Source: Prevotella sp. CAG:891 (GTDB lineage: Bacteria; Bacteroidota; Bacteroidia; Bacteroidales; Bacteroidaceae). From it: a DNA stretch of 32,840 bases. Location: the NCBI GenBank assembly GCA_000437675.1, contig FR901782.1, positions 1 to 32,840 of the forward strand. The letters are read 5' to 3'. The notes under the pieces were generated by a model that made no database searches, was not told where the DNA came from, and saw nothing but the letters and a program-made list of their open reading frames with translations. Below, piece after piece: positions 15,531 through 23,487 of the stretch (position 1 is the stretch's first letter; each line of letters begins with the position of its first letter). The position numbers and the translations under genes are program-made.

Positions 15531-17796
15531 GTTGTCAACCGCCCTGGCGCTGTTGACAGCCTGCCCCCAAACGGCCGATGCCCAAGGTTTTCGCTTTGGC
15601 CGACAAACGCATCGCAAGAGCCTGCAAAAAAAACTTGAAAAGCTGAATCAAGCGCAACGCTACACCCGCATGGTGGCACCTAAAAAGGTGAATATCGATG
15701 ACTGGACTGAAGTGAACCTTGAGGGCAATCAAAAGTTCCGCTACGTTTACGGCTACGACAAGAACAGAAACCGCACCTCTGAAAGCATCTACATCACCCG
15801 TCGCGAAAACGGACAGTGGGGTGCTGAGGAACTGCTCACCGTCGGTACGTACGTCTACGAGTACAACGCGCAGGGAAAGCTCCGCAAAAAAACGGTAAAC
15901 TACACGCCCAACAGCATCTTCGACTCGTACTACATTGAAACCGCACCGCAACAGGACGGCACCACACAATACGTGCGCTACGAAAGTTCGGGCGATACTT
16001 ACCAGCGTAAGGGAATGTGGATCTGCCGCGCCGATGGTACGCTTGCCGAGGTACGCAAATACACCCATTCTGACGCTAATACCGAAGCGTACGATGCCAA
16101 GTTCTACAACACGCTGGGCGAACAAGCCGGCTACCTTAAAAAATCCGATGCTTGGCAGTCAGGATGCCGCGCAGAAGGGCAGTTGAACGACTCCACCATT
16201 CAGCAAATTTCCTCTGATTCCTATAATCAACGCAGCTGTCATTATAAATACAATGCTGATTTGGGTCGTATCGCTTACCTCAAAGAAGTAAACTATGGCG
16301 ACGAAGACCGCACCACCTACGAATATGATACATTCGGCCGCTTGGTTAAAATAGCATACAGTCAACCCTTATATGATGATGAAGAGGTTGTACCCTCGCC
16401 CAACCCAGGTTCGCTTCGTGCAGCCCCTGCCAACGAAGATACCGAAGTTACCACCTTTACCTACGCCAGTGATGAGGTTTATGCCGTCAACAATCCCTGG
16501 CGCGCAGTCTTCGGTTTCGAAGGGCCACTCGCATCTGTCCATTTTGTCGAAACCACGGGCGGTAAGGTGAATTACGAAGAAACCAACACATTCAAGCGAG
16601 ATGCCTCAGGCAAACTCCAGACTGTCGACCGGCAGCACACCGGTAACACAGTATGGGTGAAAGATTCAATAGCCATCAGTGTCGATCCATTCGGACAGAT
16701 TGACAAAACCTATAGCTACTTCCGCGAAATGAATGACTACGATCAAGATGGTGTTGTCGATTACGATTATACCTCCGAAATCACCGATAATTACACTTGG
16801 GAAAACGGACTCATTACCCACTCGCTAGTGGTTGATAAAAACACTACAACCAACGGATACGGCAAAGAAACGTCTGAGGGAACGCAAACGTCGACTTATA
16901 CCTACACCGACAATGGCTTTACCGACAAATGCCATCAGATTTATCAATATAGCGATGGTCAAAAATACGAATCCGATATGCTGTCTACGCTTAAGCAGGA
17001 GGGCAAGAAACTGAGCATTTACACCAAAGATGCCGATCGGGCTGAAAAGTTCATTGTGGTCGATGTACAGAACCGCGACTTAAAGTTTGAACGTCCCAAT
17101 GCCCTGGTGATGAACCACGACGGGTTCAGCCCCGAGTCTCCTGTGGTGGTATCGGTCAACGGACGAGTAGCCGCAGCGGAATATCGAACATACGGCAACT
17201 ACGATGAGGGAAAATACCACTATGGTACGTCCTATTTGGAAATGGCTGCCTGGAATGAGAGCGAATTGTTTATCAACCAGTGCGAAAACTACTTCGATGT
17301 GAGCGAAGAAAACGGACAGACTGTTTGTCGCAACATCCTCGGCTATCCCATCTACGTGCTCGAAGGCAACAAGCTCGTGCAGGAATATGACTACTACGAC
17401 CTCGATTATGCCGTAGATCCTGCCACCACGCCCAACACAGTTCGCGGCATCGAACTGCCTAAAGGCAAGGGATACGAACTCACCACCTACACCTACAATG
17501 GTAAAGGACTGCTCGTTGCGAAAAAGCAAACTTACACCGATGCCAATGGTGTGACCGAAGAACTGCTGGATGCTGAATACAACTACGACCACACAGGCAT
17601 TGTGCAAGTTACTGCCAACGGCAAGGTGGGTACTACCCTCAGCGGACGCAACCTCAGCATTGGCCAAGGCAACTTCAGCGTGGCCACCCCCGACGGTCGC
17701 ATCCTTGCCAGCGAAGTAAGCAGCTTCCGCCTGCCTGCCGCCGGTGTCTACATCGTGACGGCCAACGGTGCCAGCATCAAGGTATATGTGAAGTAA
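15529..17796 (+). CDS. Large secreted YD-like-repeat protein with T9SS-like C-terminal tail
   Basis: The 755-residue product (from the ATG at 15529) starts MLSTALALLTACPQTADAQG, a hydrophobic export segment that lacks the usual basic N-terminal residues. An earlier in-frame ATG at 15469 lies inside the nrdA fragment, so the 5' end seems truncated or fused. The body has many short tyrosine-rich units with a YD-like look: YVYGYDKNRNRTSESIYI, YEYNAQGKLRKKTVNY, YEYDTFGRLVKIAYS, FKRDASGKLQTVDR and YTYNGKGLLVAKKQTY. The last 50 or so residues (NFSVATPDGRILASE...FRLPAAGVYIVTANGASIKVYVK) resemble type IX secretion C-terminal sorting domains. Surface or secreted location is thus likely. Function is unknown. 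Base composition is more A+T-rich in the middle than in neighbouring housekeeping genes. Confidence 0.75.
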   Translation: MLSTALALLTACPQTADAQGFRFGRQTHRKSLQKKLEKLNQAQRYTRMVAPKKVNIDDWTEVNLEGNQKFRYVYGYDKNRNRTSESIYITRRENGQWGAEELLTVGTYVYEYNAQGKLRKKTVNYTPNSIFDSYYIETAPQQDGTTQYVRYESSGDTYQRKGMWICRADGTLAEVRKYTHSDANTEAYDAKFYNTLGEQAGYLKKSDAWQSGCRAEGQLNDSTIQQISSDSYNQRSCHYKYNADLGRIAYLKEVNYGDEDRTTYEYDTFGRLVKIAYSQPLYDDEEVVPSPNPGSLRAAPANEDTEVTTFTYASDEVYAVNNPWRAVFGFEGPLASVHFVETTGGKVNYEETNTFKRDASGKLQTVDRQHTGNTVWVKDSIAISVDPFGQIDKTYSYFREMNDYDQDGVVDYDYTSEITDNYTWENGLITHSLVVDKNTTTNGYGKETSEGTQTSTYTYTDNGFTDKCHQIYQYSDGQKYESDMLSTLKQEGKKLSIYTKDADRAEKFIVVDVQNRDLKFERPNALVMNHDGFSPESPVVVSVNGRVAAAEYRTYGNYDEGKYHYGTSYLEMAAWNESELFINQCENYFDVSEENGQTVCRNILGYPIYVLEGNKLVQEYDYYDLDYAVDPATTPNTVRGIELPKGKGYELTTYTYNGKGLLVAKKQTYTDANGVTEELLDAEYNYDHTGIVQVTANGKVGTTLSGRNLSIGQGNFSVATPDGRILASEVSSFRLPAAGVYIVTANGASIKVYVK

Positions 17797-17814
17797 TCTG
17801 CCATTTTCTTGAAA

Positions 17815-17996
17815 TAAGTAGGTGTTCAAAATTATTTTATATAATTCTATCGAATGAGTTATAAAATCACATTATTGCATCCTATCAGCTTACTCTGCAC
17901 TCAGTCACATAGCCCGCTATGCGCCTGTGCACAGAACAACCTGCTACAGCACAATAACACAATTTGAATGTATAACTAATTTCCAACATCTACTTA
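17815..17996. mobile_element. MITE-like element, 182 bp
   Basis: The left end TAAGTAGGTGTTCAAAATTA and following bases (32 in all) are the exact reverse complement of the right end at 27075-27106. The other end (ACATCTACTTA) is more diverged. A 23-bp core at 17900-17922 is the reverse complement of 26994-27016 and contains the stem CATAGC-GG-GCTATG. It has no coding capacity. It inserts 18 bp after the stop of the secreted-protein gene, in the orientation opposite to the 26920 copy. Confidence 0.8.
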
Positions 17997-18012
17997 AGAA
18001 AAAAGACACATC

Positions 18013-18053
18013 AGGCAAGACCCCGATTCCCATCGAGGCCTTGCCTTTTTTTT
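18013..18053 (+). terminator. Terminator upstream of the outer-membrane-type gene
   Basis: AGGCAAG and CCGAT pair with ATCG and CTTGCCT on the far side, followed by eight T. It probably ends transcription arriving from the secreted-protein gene through the MITE-like element. Confidence 0.75.
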
Positions 18054-18087
18054 GTAATGTTTCAGAGCCCATCCATGCAAAATTTCG

Positions 18088-18095
18088 TAATTTTG
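18088..18095 (+). promoter_or_regulatory. Bacteroidota -7 box
   Basis: TAATTTTG lies 36 nt before the ATG at 18131. No good TTTG -33 box is found at the standard spacing. Confidence 0.45.
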
Positions 18096-18130
18096 CTTAT
18101 TCATTTTCACGAAAAAAGTAAAACCCCATC

Positions 18131-19357
18131 ATGCGTTTATTCAAAACCACTTTGCTCTTTCTCATTCTGTTTGCCGTACAGCCCCTGCGGGCGCAAATCG
18201 ACTCACTCGTCTACGGCGTACAGCCACTCGCCATCGACACCGCAGCCAAAGGCGAATTGCGCGTAAACATCGAAGCCATGCCCTTTTTGCGCGACAACGA
18301 GTACAAGAGCAAATTGGTTAAAGGCTACACGCTGCCCGGCATCTGGCTCGACCCCATGGTATCGTATCAGCCGCTGCGCAATCTTAAAATCGACCTGGGC
18401 GCCCACCTGCTCCACTTTTGGGGAGCACACAAATACCCCAACTTTAATTATAGCGGTTTGGCCGGCTGGCAAGGAAATAGCACTCAGAACGGCTTTCACG
18501 CCGTACCCATATTCCGCGTACAGATGCAACTGGCCCACAACCTCAACGTGCTGGTCGGTACCCTGCATGGCAAGTCGAACCACGGCCTGATAACCCCACT
18601 CTACAACGACGAACTCAACCTCAGTGCCGACCCCGAAACCGGCGTACAAGTGCTGTGGCACACCCGCCCCTTCACCCTCGACGCCTGGGTAAACTGGGAA
18701 AGTTTTATTTTTCACAACGACAAAGGACAGGAATCCTTCAGTTTCGGCCTCAGCACGCGCTTCCGTCCCTCGCGTAGCAGTGCCCGTGTGCAGTGCTACC
18801 TTCCGCTGCAAGCCGTGTTTCAGCACAGGGGCGGCGAAATCAACCCCGAAGCCCCCGACCGCATGGTCAAAACGTGGTTCAATGCCGCAGCCGGCTTAGG
18901 TGTCGACATTCCCCTTGCCACCCGTCTGCCTGCCACGCTCAATTTTGAAGCCGATGCAGCCTATTTCGGTCAGCAAGCCGGCACGCTCCTTCCGTTCAAC
19001 AGCGGCTACGGCCTCTTCCTGCAAGCCTCAGCCCGCGTGTGGCGCTGCAAACTCAGTTTGGGTTATTGGCACTGCAACGACTTTGTCAGCATTTTCGGCA
19101 ATCCCCTCTACGGCACCCTCAGCCTGGCCCACGAAGGCCTCACCTTCAGCAAGCCTCACAACCTCACGGCCCACCTCGAGTATGCCCAACAGCTTGGCAA
19201 AGGTTTTGCCTGGGGCATCCACGCCGACGTGCTCAACCAGTTTGCCGCCAACAGCTATTCGCCCACCGAAGGCCTACAGCGTCAACCCTCCTCGCTCAAT
19301 TTTGCCGCAGGCATCTACGTCCGGGTCTTCCCCTCGTTCCTCATCAAAAAGTTCTGA
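18131..19357 (+). CDS. Predicted outer-membrane protein, Bacteroidota-type, unknown function
   Basis: The 408-residue product has a clear signal peptide (MRLFKTTLLFLILFAVQPLRAQ). A body of alternating amphipathic strands rich in aromatic residues follows, ending in YVRVFPSFLIKKF, with a terminal phenylalanine as in many outer-membrane beta-barrels. Segments such as LKIDLGAHLLHFWG, FHAVPIFRVQMQLAHNLNVLVGTLHG and LSLGYWHCNDFVSIFGNPLYG fit barrel strands. I recognise it only as a conserved Bacteroidota hypothetical. It has its own -7 box and is bounded by terminators at 18013 and 19392, so it is probably monocistronic. Confidence 0.7.
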   Translation: MRLFKTTLLFLILFAVQPLRAQIDSLVYGVQPLAIDTAAKGELRVNIEAMPFLRDNEYKSKLVKGYTLPGIWLDPMVSYQPLRNLKIDLGAHLLHFWGAHKYPNFNYSGLAGWQGNSTQNGFHAVPIFRVQMQLAHNLNVLVGTLHGKSNHGLITPLYNDELNLSADPETGVQVLWHTRPFTLDAWVNWESFIFHNDKGQESFSFGLSTRFRPSRSSARVQCYLPLQAVFQHRGGEINPEAPDRMVKTWFNAAAGLGVDIPLATRLPATLNFEADAAYFGQQAGTLLPFNSGYGLFLQASARVWRCKLSLGYWHCNDFVSIFGNPLYGTLSLAHEGLTFSKPHNLTAHLEYAQQLGKGFAWGIHADVLNQFAANSYSPTEGLQRQPSSLNFAAGIYVRVFPSFLIKKF

Positions 19358-19391
19358 AAGCCAGTAGGTTGAAAAATACATTCCTAAAACA

Positions 19392-19445
19392 AAACTCCGA
19401 AGTGATGGCACGCACGTTCCATCACTTCGGAGTTTCATTTTTTAT
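19392..19445. terminator. Bidirectional terminator between convergent genes
   Basis: AAACTCCGAAGTGATGG (19392-19408) is fully complementary to CCATCACTTCGGAGTTT (19419-19435). A T-run follows on the plus strand and an A-run precedes on the left. It separates the 18131-19357 gene from the convergent yitT-type gene. Confidence 0.9.
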
Positions 19446-19490
19446 CGTTTTCACCCGAAAAAAGGTAAAAGGTTTTAGTAGCTTTTTACC

Positions 19491-20453
19491 TTATTCAGGC
19501 TGCACCTCGCCCTTGTCAGGCAGCTGCTTCCAGCCCTCGCCGAAGGTGTCGTAAGCATCCGTCACCACGACGAAAGCCCTCGGGTCAGCCTGTTTGATGA
19601 TATGTTTCAATTCAGCCACCTCTTTGTAGCTTACCACCAGGAAAATCATTTCCTTGTCCTTACCCGTATAAAGTCCGCTACTCTTGATGCAAGTAGCCGT
19701 ACGGTCCAAGTCCTTCAGAATGAAAGTATGCAGCGTTTCCAGGTTCTGGTCGCTGATAATGAACATCAGCTTGTCGTTCTTAGCTCCCGTAATGACGCGA
19801 GCCAACACACGCGAACAAACGAAGATGGCTATCAGCGAGTAAAACGACAGGTGCCACGAAGGCTGCGTAGCTTCGTCCGTGGCTCCGATGCCAAAACCGA
19901 TTACCACCAAACCGAAGGTCACTACCACACCGTCAACCAGGAATATGGCATTCGAGAACTTGATGTGGGCAAACTTCTGCAGAATCATGGCCACGATGTC
20001 GCTGCCACCCGTTGTTGCCTCGTTGCGCACCACAATACCCTGTCCGATACCAATAATCAGCGAACCCATCAGCGTGGTCAGCATCAAGTGGTCCGTCATG
20101 TTCATCATGCCCCCCAGCAGCTGCGCCGGGTCGAGCGCATTCAGCGCCGCTTCGTTCGGGTACACCAGCCACGACATGGCATTCATGATAAACGGCGTAC
20201 TGAGTGCCGCCACAATGGTGCGCGACCCCAGTTTCGAACCCAATAGCAGCACCGACAAAATGAGCAGCGGAATGTCGAACATATAGCCGAACGTACCCAC
20301 CTGAATCGAAGGGAACAAGTTATGCAGCACAATGCTCGCACCGTACACTCCACCCGGAACAATGTTGTAGGGATTGATAAAGAACACAAATCCGGCAGCC
20401 ATAATCGTACAGCCCAGAAAAATGTTGATCCACGGAAGAATTTTATTTTTCAT
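19491..20453 (-). CDS. YitT family membrane protein (DUF161/DUF2179)
   Basis: The 320-residue product has five or six membrane helices. It starts MKNKILPWINIFLGCTIMAAGFVFFINPYNIVPGGVYGASIVLHN, the family signature, and contains IGIGQGIVVRNEATTGGSDIVAMIL. A C-terminal cytoplasmic DUF2179 domain follows (DKLMFIISDQNLETLHTFILKDLDRTATCIKSSGLYTGKDKEMIFLVVSYKE). Family proteins are inner-membrane and their transport role is not settled. The ATG at 20451-20453 is chosen over a TTG two codons earlier. A long leader of about 140 nt with a structured core precedes it. It lies within the 5.8 kb that separates the nrdA halves. Confidence 0.92.
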   Translation of the reverse strand: MKNKILPWINIFLGCTIMAAGFVFFINPYNIVPGGVYGASIVLHNLFPSIQVGTFGYMFDIPLLILSVLLLGSKLGSRTIVAALSTPFIMNAMSWLVYPNEAALNALDPAQLLGGMMNMTDHLMLTTLMGSLIIGIGQGIVVRNEATTGGSDIVAMILQKFAHIKFSNAIFLVDGVVVTFGLVVIGFGIGATDEATQPSWHLSFYSLIAIFVCSRVLARVITGAKNDKLMFIISDQNLETLHTFILKDLDRTATCIKSSGLYTGKDKEMIFLVVSYKEVAELKHIIKQADPRAFVVVTDAYDTFGEGWKQLPDKGEVQPE

Positions 20454-20596
20454 ACACAATGATTTAATTGCAAACCATCTGGTCCCTACGGCTCAAATGT
20501 GCCGTACGGCCCTGAACTTCGTAGCCCGTGAAGCGCAGCACAAAGTGAGACCAACGCCCCATGTTGGCTGCAGAATGGGCTTTTGTAAACCGAAGC
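20454..20596 (-). ncRNA. Structured leader of the yitT-type gene (candidate cis-regulatory RNA)
   Basis: The leader begins at a predicted start near 20596. Plus-strand GGTCCC (20481-20486) pairs with GAGACC (20547-20552, one G-T). Within it CTACG (20486-20490) pairs with CGTAG (20520-20524), enclosing the perfect palindrome GCCGTACGGC (20501-20510). CCAAC/GTTGG forms another hairpin at 20551-20567. No known riboswitch was recognised. Confidence 0.35.
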
Positions 20597-20602
20597 TAAT
20601 TA

Positions 20603-20634
20603 CAAAATTAAACGAAATGGCGTGAACTTCCAAC
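20603..20634 (-). promoter_or_regulatory. Promoter of the yitT-type gene
   Basis: On the minus strand a -7 box TAATTTTG (20610-20603) lies 20 nt after GTTG (20634-20631), close to the Bacteroidota consensus. It gives a leader of about 140 nt. Confidence 0.55.
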
Positions 20635-20885
20635 TTTTATTTACGAAAAACCCGAAAAACTGCCTCAGTTTTGCCCTAAAACTCCTCAGCTTAGCAACAC
20701 ACTACACCCCCCCATCAGCCTATTACCCTGAATCGATACAGAGAGCCATGGGCAAATACCCACCCCTTGCCCAATACCCTAAATGTCAGCGAAAACACCT
20801 CAAATAACAAAGTTTCAACTCCCTTTCGGCCCTACTCGCGCTTTTTTTTGTAATTTCGCAGTCACCCAAAAAATAATCAACGACG
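20635..20885. other. Non-coding stretch
   Basis: Little is seen in this stretch except TAATTTCG at 20851-20858, a variant -7 box that may serve the small gene at 20886. No repeats or RNA genes were recognised. Confidence 0.4.
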
Positions 20886-21140
20886 ATGAATACAAACACA
20901 AAAGCTGACAACCCGCAACTCATGGCGCAGGGTATGACCAATATTTACGACGAAGTAAGCACCTCGGTGGCTTCAGCCATCAAGCAGGACCTCATGAATC
21001 ATTTTGGTAAAGGACTTTATTACCGAATGAAAAACGGCGAAAAAAACATCACGCCCGAACAGCAAACTTACATTGCCGAAATTTTCGAAAAACACGGCGC
21101 AACGAACCCGCCCGTTTACGACCGAATGATTACCAACTAA
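20886..21140 (+). CDS. Small conserved-looking protein, unknown function
   Basis: The 84-residue protein is soluble, with no signal peptide or membrane segment. It starts MNTNTKADNPQLMAQGMTNIYDEVSTSVASAIKQDLMNHFGKGLYYRMKNG and ends KHGATNPPVYDRMITN. Coding looks real: it follows a variant -7 box, has amino-acid composition similar to nearby genes and is followed by a long palindrome. I cannot name a family. The middle (SAIKQDLMNHFGKGLYYRMKNGEKNITPEQQTYIAEIFEKHG) suggests helical DNA- or RNA-binding character, but this is guesswork. Confidence 0.6.
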   Translation: MNTNTKADNPQLMAQGMTNIYDEVSTSVASAIKQDLMNHFGKGLYYRMKNGEKNITPEQQTYIAEIFEKHGATNPPVYDRMITN

Positions 21141-21187
21141 CACATTCCTCCATGCTCACGCATTTTTAAGGATTTTACCCCAAAAGC

Positions 21188-21253
21188 AACTGGCAGCATT
21201 TGAACCGTCCCGTCGATGTAATGACGACAAGAACCGTTCAAACGCTGCCAGTT
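21188..21253. terminator. Long palindrome after the small gene
   Basis: AACTGGCAGCATTTGAAC (21188-21205) is complementary to GTTCAAACGCTGCCAGTT (21236-21253) at 17 of 18 positions. The 30-nt loop holds a second short stem CGTC/GACG. There is no clear T-run. It may act as a terminator or be the remnant of a small repeat element. Confidence 0.5.
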
Positions 21254-21262
21254 TCGTTATGT

Positions 21263-23245
21263 TCATTCTGAAAAGGTAGCTAGTGAGCTACTCACGCCTA
21301 AAGGCATGAGCTTCGGAGATACGCTTTCCCAGCGTATGCCCCGCAATGCCAGCGCGTGGTGGTAGCCGCTCACGCCAAGGCCGATGCTGCGGTAACGCTG
21401 GTTCGATATTTGCGCATAGGGCACGGGGTAAAGGTTCAGGTCAATCACGTTGTCGAGCGCACGCACCACAGTGGCTATTTTGTCCTCCATTTCGGCTGTG
21501 TTCTCCAACGGCAGGTGGCCCAACGACAAACTGGCCAGGTTGCACACCACGAAATCGCCCGGTTTCATGGTTCTCACCACCACCGTATCGCCCTCGGCCG
21601 TACGAATTTCAGACGAAACCGAATCGATGGGCGACATGTTTTGCGCAATTTCGGTGCAAAGGTTCGAACAGTAAATCATGCCCTGATGCGCATTGGGGTT
21701 GGCGCGGTTCACCGTGTCGCGGTTGAAAATGAAAGGCGTACCCGTTTCGACCGACGAGCGCAGCACAAGGCGCACAATGTCCTTGATACTGATGGCGCGT
21801 TTCGACAGGCGCGAATCCTGCACGCAGTCAAGGTACTTTTGTTCCCATTCATCGCCGAAGCAATCCTCCAGGCAATAGCCCTTCACCTTCATTACCTCGT
21901 GCGGGCAGAACAGATACCACAGCTGGTTCAAATCCTCCTTGGCCATTTTCCAGAACAAATCAGGATAGCACACAGCCGGGAAAATGTCGTGCGCCTTCAT
22001 GCGGTCGTCGCCGTTGTTGGTGCGCAGTTGCAAAAACTCAGGAAGGTCCTTGTGCCACACGTCCAGATAAACGGCTACAGCCCCCTGACGCATGCCCAGC
22101 TGATCGACAGCCACCGCCGTGTCGTTCACCAGTTTCATCCAGCGAATCACACCGCCAGCCACGCCCTTGAAGCCACGGATGTCGCCACCGGCAGCACGCA
22201 CCTTGCCAAAATACATGCCCATGCCGCCACCAAACTTGCTGACCATGGCAAAGTTATCTAAACTGCGGTAAATGCCTTCGAGGCTGTCGGGCACGGTGTC
22301 GATAAAGCAGCTCGACAGCTGGTGGTAAGGCTTGCGCGCGTTCGAGAGCGTCGGGGTAGCCATGGTGACTTGCAGCATGCTCAGCATGTCGTAAAACTTT
22401 TGCACCCAATGCAAGCGATTCGTTTTTTCGGGCAAAGCCAAATGCAGGGCAATGCCTAAGTACATTTCCTGCACCGACTCAATCGGTTCGTGTGCGTGTG
22501 TACAGATGAGGTAGCGTTTCGCTAACAGGCTGAGGCCGGAATAATTGAACAGTTTGTTGCGTTCGGGACGCATAAAAGTGGCAGCTTCCTCAATTTCCTC
22601 CGGGGTGTAAGCCTCGAGTATGTAGGCACCGTAAAGGCCTTTGGCCGTCAGGTATTGCAGTTTTTCGTAAAACGAGCGTATGCCCCGCATTTCGGCCTGT
22701 GCCTCCAGTTTTTTGGTGAGTTTGAAATGGTACAAGCGAGCTGCAATGAACTCCCAGTCGGGAGCATCCTGGGTGGTTAGTTCGATGGCCACTTTGATAA
22801 CCGCAGACAAGCGTTCGTCGCTGTTCATGTCGCGCTTCATAAAGCCCGACAGCTTGTCGGCCAGCAATTTAAGATTGTAGGCTTCGTCGGGGAAATCGCG
22901 TTGAATTTCCTTGAAAGTGTCGGCGAGTGAATCGTCGGCCATGCCATCAACCAAACGCTGCATGATTTGTCGCTGCTCGGTACGCTGCCAGCGGTAAAGA
23001 ATGTAGCTTTTGGCCTCGGTGTAAAAGCCGTGTTCCATTAAGCAGCGTTCCACTTTGTCCTGAATGTGTTCGACGGTGCGGAAAGCCTCGTTGTCTGTTA
23101 AAAATTGGGCCACTTCCTGCGTAATGGCGTCAATCACAAGTTTATCGTCCGCTGATAAGGGATGTGTAAAACTTTTTTGGATGGCCTTGGATATTTTTTC
23201 TTGATGAAAGGGTTCAGATGTCCCATTCCTTTTGATAATATACAT
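21263..23245 (-). CDS. nrdA: NrdA N-terminal part (split class Ia RNR large subunit)
   Basis: The frame encodes 660 residues, of which 1-641 are native NrdA and 642-660 come from reading through the 40-bp repeat to a stop at 21263. Residues 1-95 are an ATP-cone allosteric domain (MYIIKRNGTSEPFHQEKISKAI). Catalytic residues are present: Cys313 (QLSSCF), Asn528, Cys530 and Glu532 (YCSNLCTEIAQN), and Cys568 (VVCNLASL). Native sequence stops after GIRWES. The rest, starting at TEILAFAD, is at 14928-15530 on the same strand. Together they give about 840 residues, consistent with an intact large subunit with an ATP cone. A promoter and palindrome lie just upstream. Whether the halves work together is unknown. 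Confidence 0.93.
   Translation of the reverse strand: MYIIKRNGTSEPFHQEKISKAIQKSFTHPLSADDKLVIDAITQEVAQFLTDNEAFRTVEHIQDKVERCLMEHGFYTEAKSYILYRWQRTEQRQIMQRLVDGMADDSLADTFKEIQRDFPDEAYNLKLLADKLSGFMKRDMNSDERLSAVIKVAIELTTQDAPDWEFIAARLYHFKLTKKLEAQAEMRGIRSFYEKLQYLTAKGLYGAYILEAYTPEEIEEAATFMRPERNKLFNYSGLSLLAKRYLICTHAHEPIESVQEMYLGIALHLALPEKTNRLHWVQKFYDMLSMLQVTMATPTLSNARKPYHQLSSCFIDTVPDSLEGIYRSLDNFAMVSKFGGGMGMYFGKVRAAGGDIRGFKGVAGGVIRWMKLVNDTAVAVDQLGMRQGAVAVYLDVWHKDLPEFLQLRTNNGDDRMKAHDIFPAVCYPDLFWKMAKEDLNQLWYLFCPHEVMKVKGYCLEDCFGDEWEQKYLDCVQDSRLSKRAISIKDIVRLVLRSSVETGTPFIFNRDTVNRANPNAHQGMIYCSNLCTEIAQNMSPIDSVSSEIRTAEGDTVVVRTMKPGDFVVCNLASLSLGHLPLENTAEMEDKIATVVRALDNVIDLNLYPVPYAQISNQRYRSIGLGVSGYHHALALRGIRWESVSPKLMPLGVSSSLATFSE
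21283..21322 (-). repeat. 40-bp repeat, copy 1, IS200/IS605 right-end-like hairpin
   Basis: It is identical over 40 bp to 23488-23527 and in the same orientation. On the minus strand it contains the imperfect hairpin CTCATGCCTTTAGGCGTGAG followed by TAGCTCAC. This resembles the hairpin plus GTAGTTCA-like right ends of IS200/IS605 (tnpB) elements. It abuts codon 641 of nrdA exactly. Confidence 0.6.
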
Positions 23246-23293
23246 GAACAGCTGGTGTTTGGTTTTCTATACTTTACGTTGGCTATTGTCAGA

Positions 23294-23325
23294 CAAAGTT
23301 ACATGTTTGTTGTAATGATTACAAT
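23294..23325 (-). promoter_or_regulatory. Promoter of nrdA
   Basis: On the minus strand the -7 box TAACTTTG (23301-23294) follows ATTG (23325-23322) after 20 nt. The expected leader is about 42 nt. Confidence 0.65.
23310..23324. promoter_or_regulatory. Perfect 7-1-7 palindrome over the nrdA promoter
   Basis: TTGTAATGATTACAA is a perfect inverted repeat with one central base. It overlaps the -33 box and spacer of nrdA. The 7-1-7 layout resembles Fur-superfamily boxes (PerR TTATAATnATTATAA; Zur TCGTAATnATTACGA). The regulator is inferred, not shown. Confidence 0.5.
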
Positions 23326-23487
23326 AATGTAGACGTTTTTTTTTGTTCGTTCTTTGTCGCAGCGCAATTAAGCTTCGTGATTGCACAGTACGGATTGTTT
23401 TTTGGGAAGTTTCAGCCAAACGGAAAACGGTTCACAGGAATGGAGTCATGTGACGGTACTTGTTCGGTGTGTGTTATGTTGTTTTAT

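Noticed and set aside
15531..21322. Intein, group I or group II intron splitting nrdA
   Set aside because: No Hint, LAGLIDADG or HNH motif or reverse transcriptase is encoded, the genes between lie on both strands, and the reading frame stops soon after the break.
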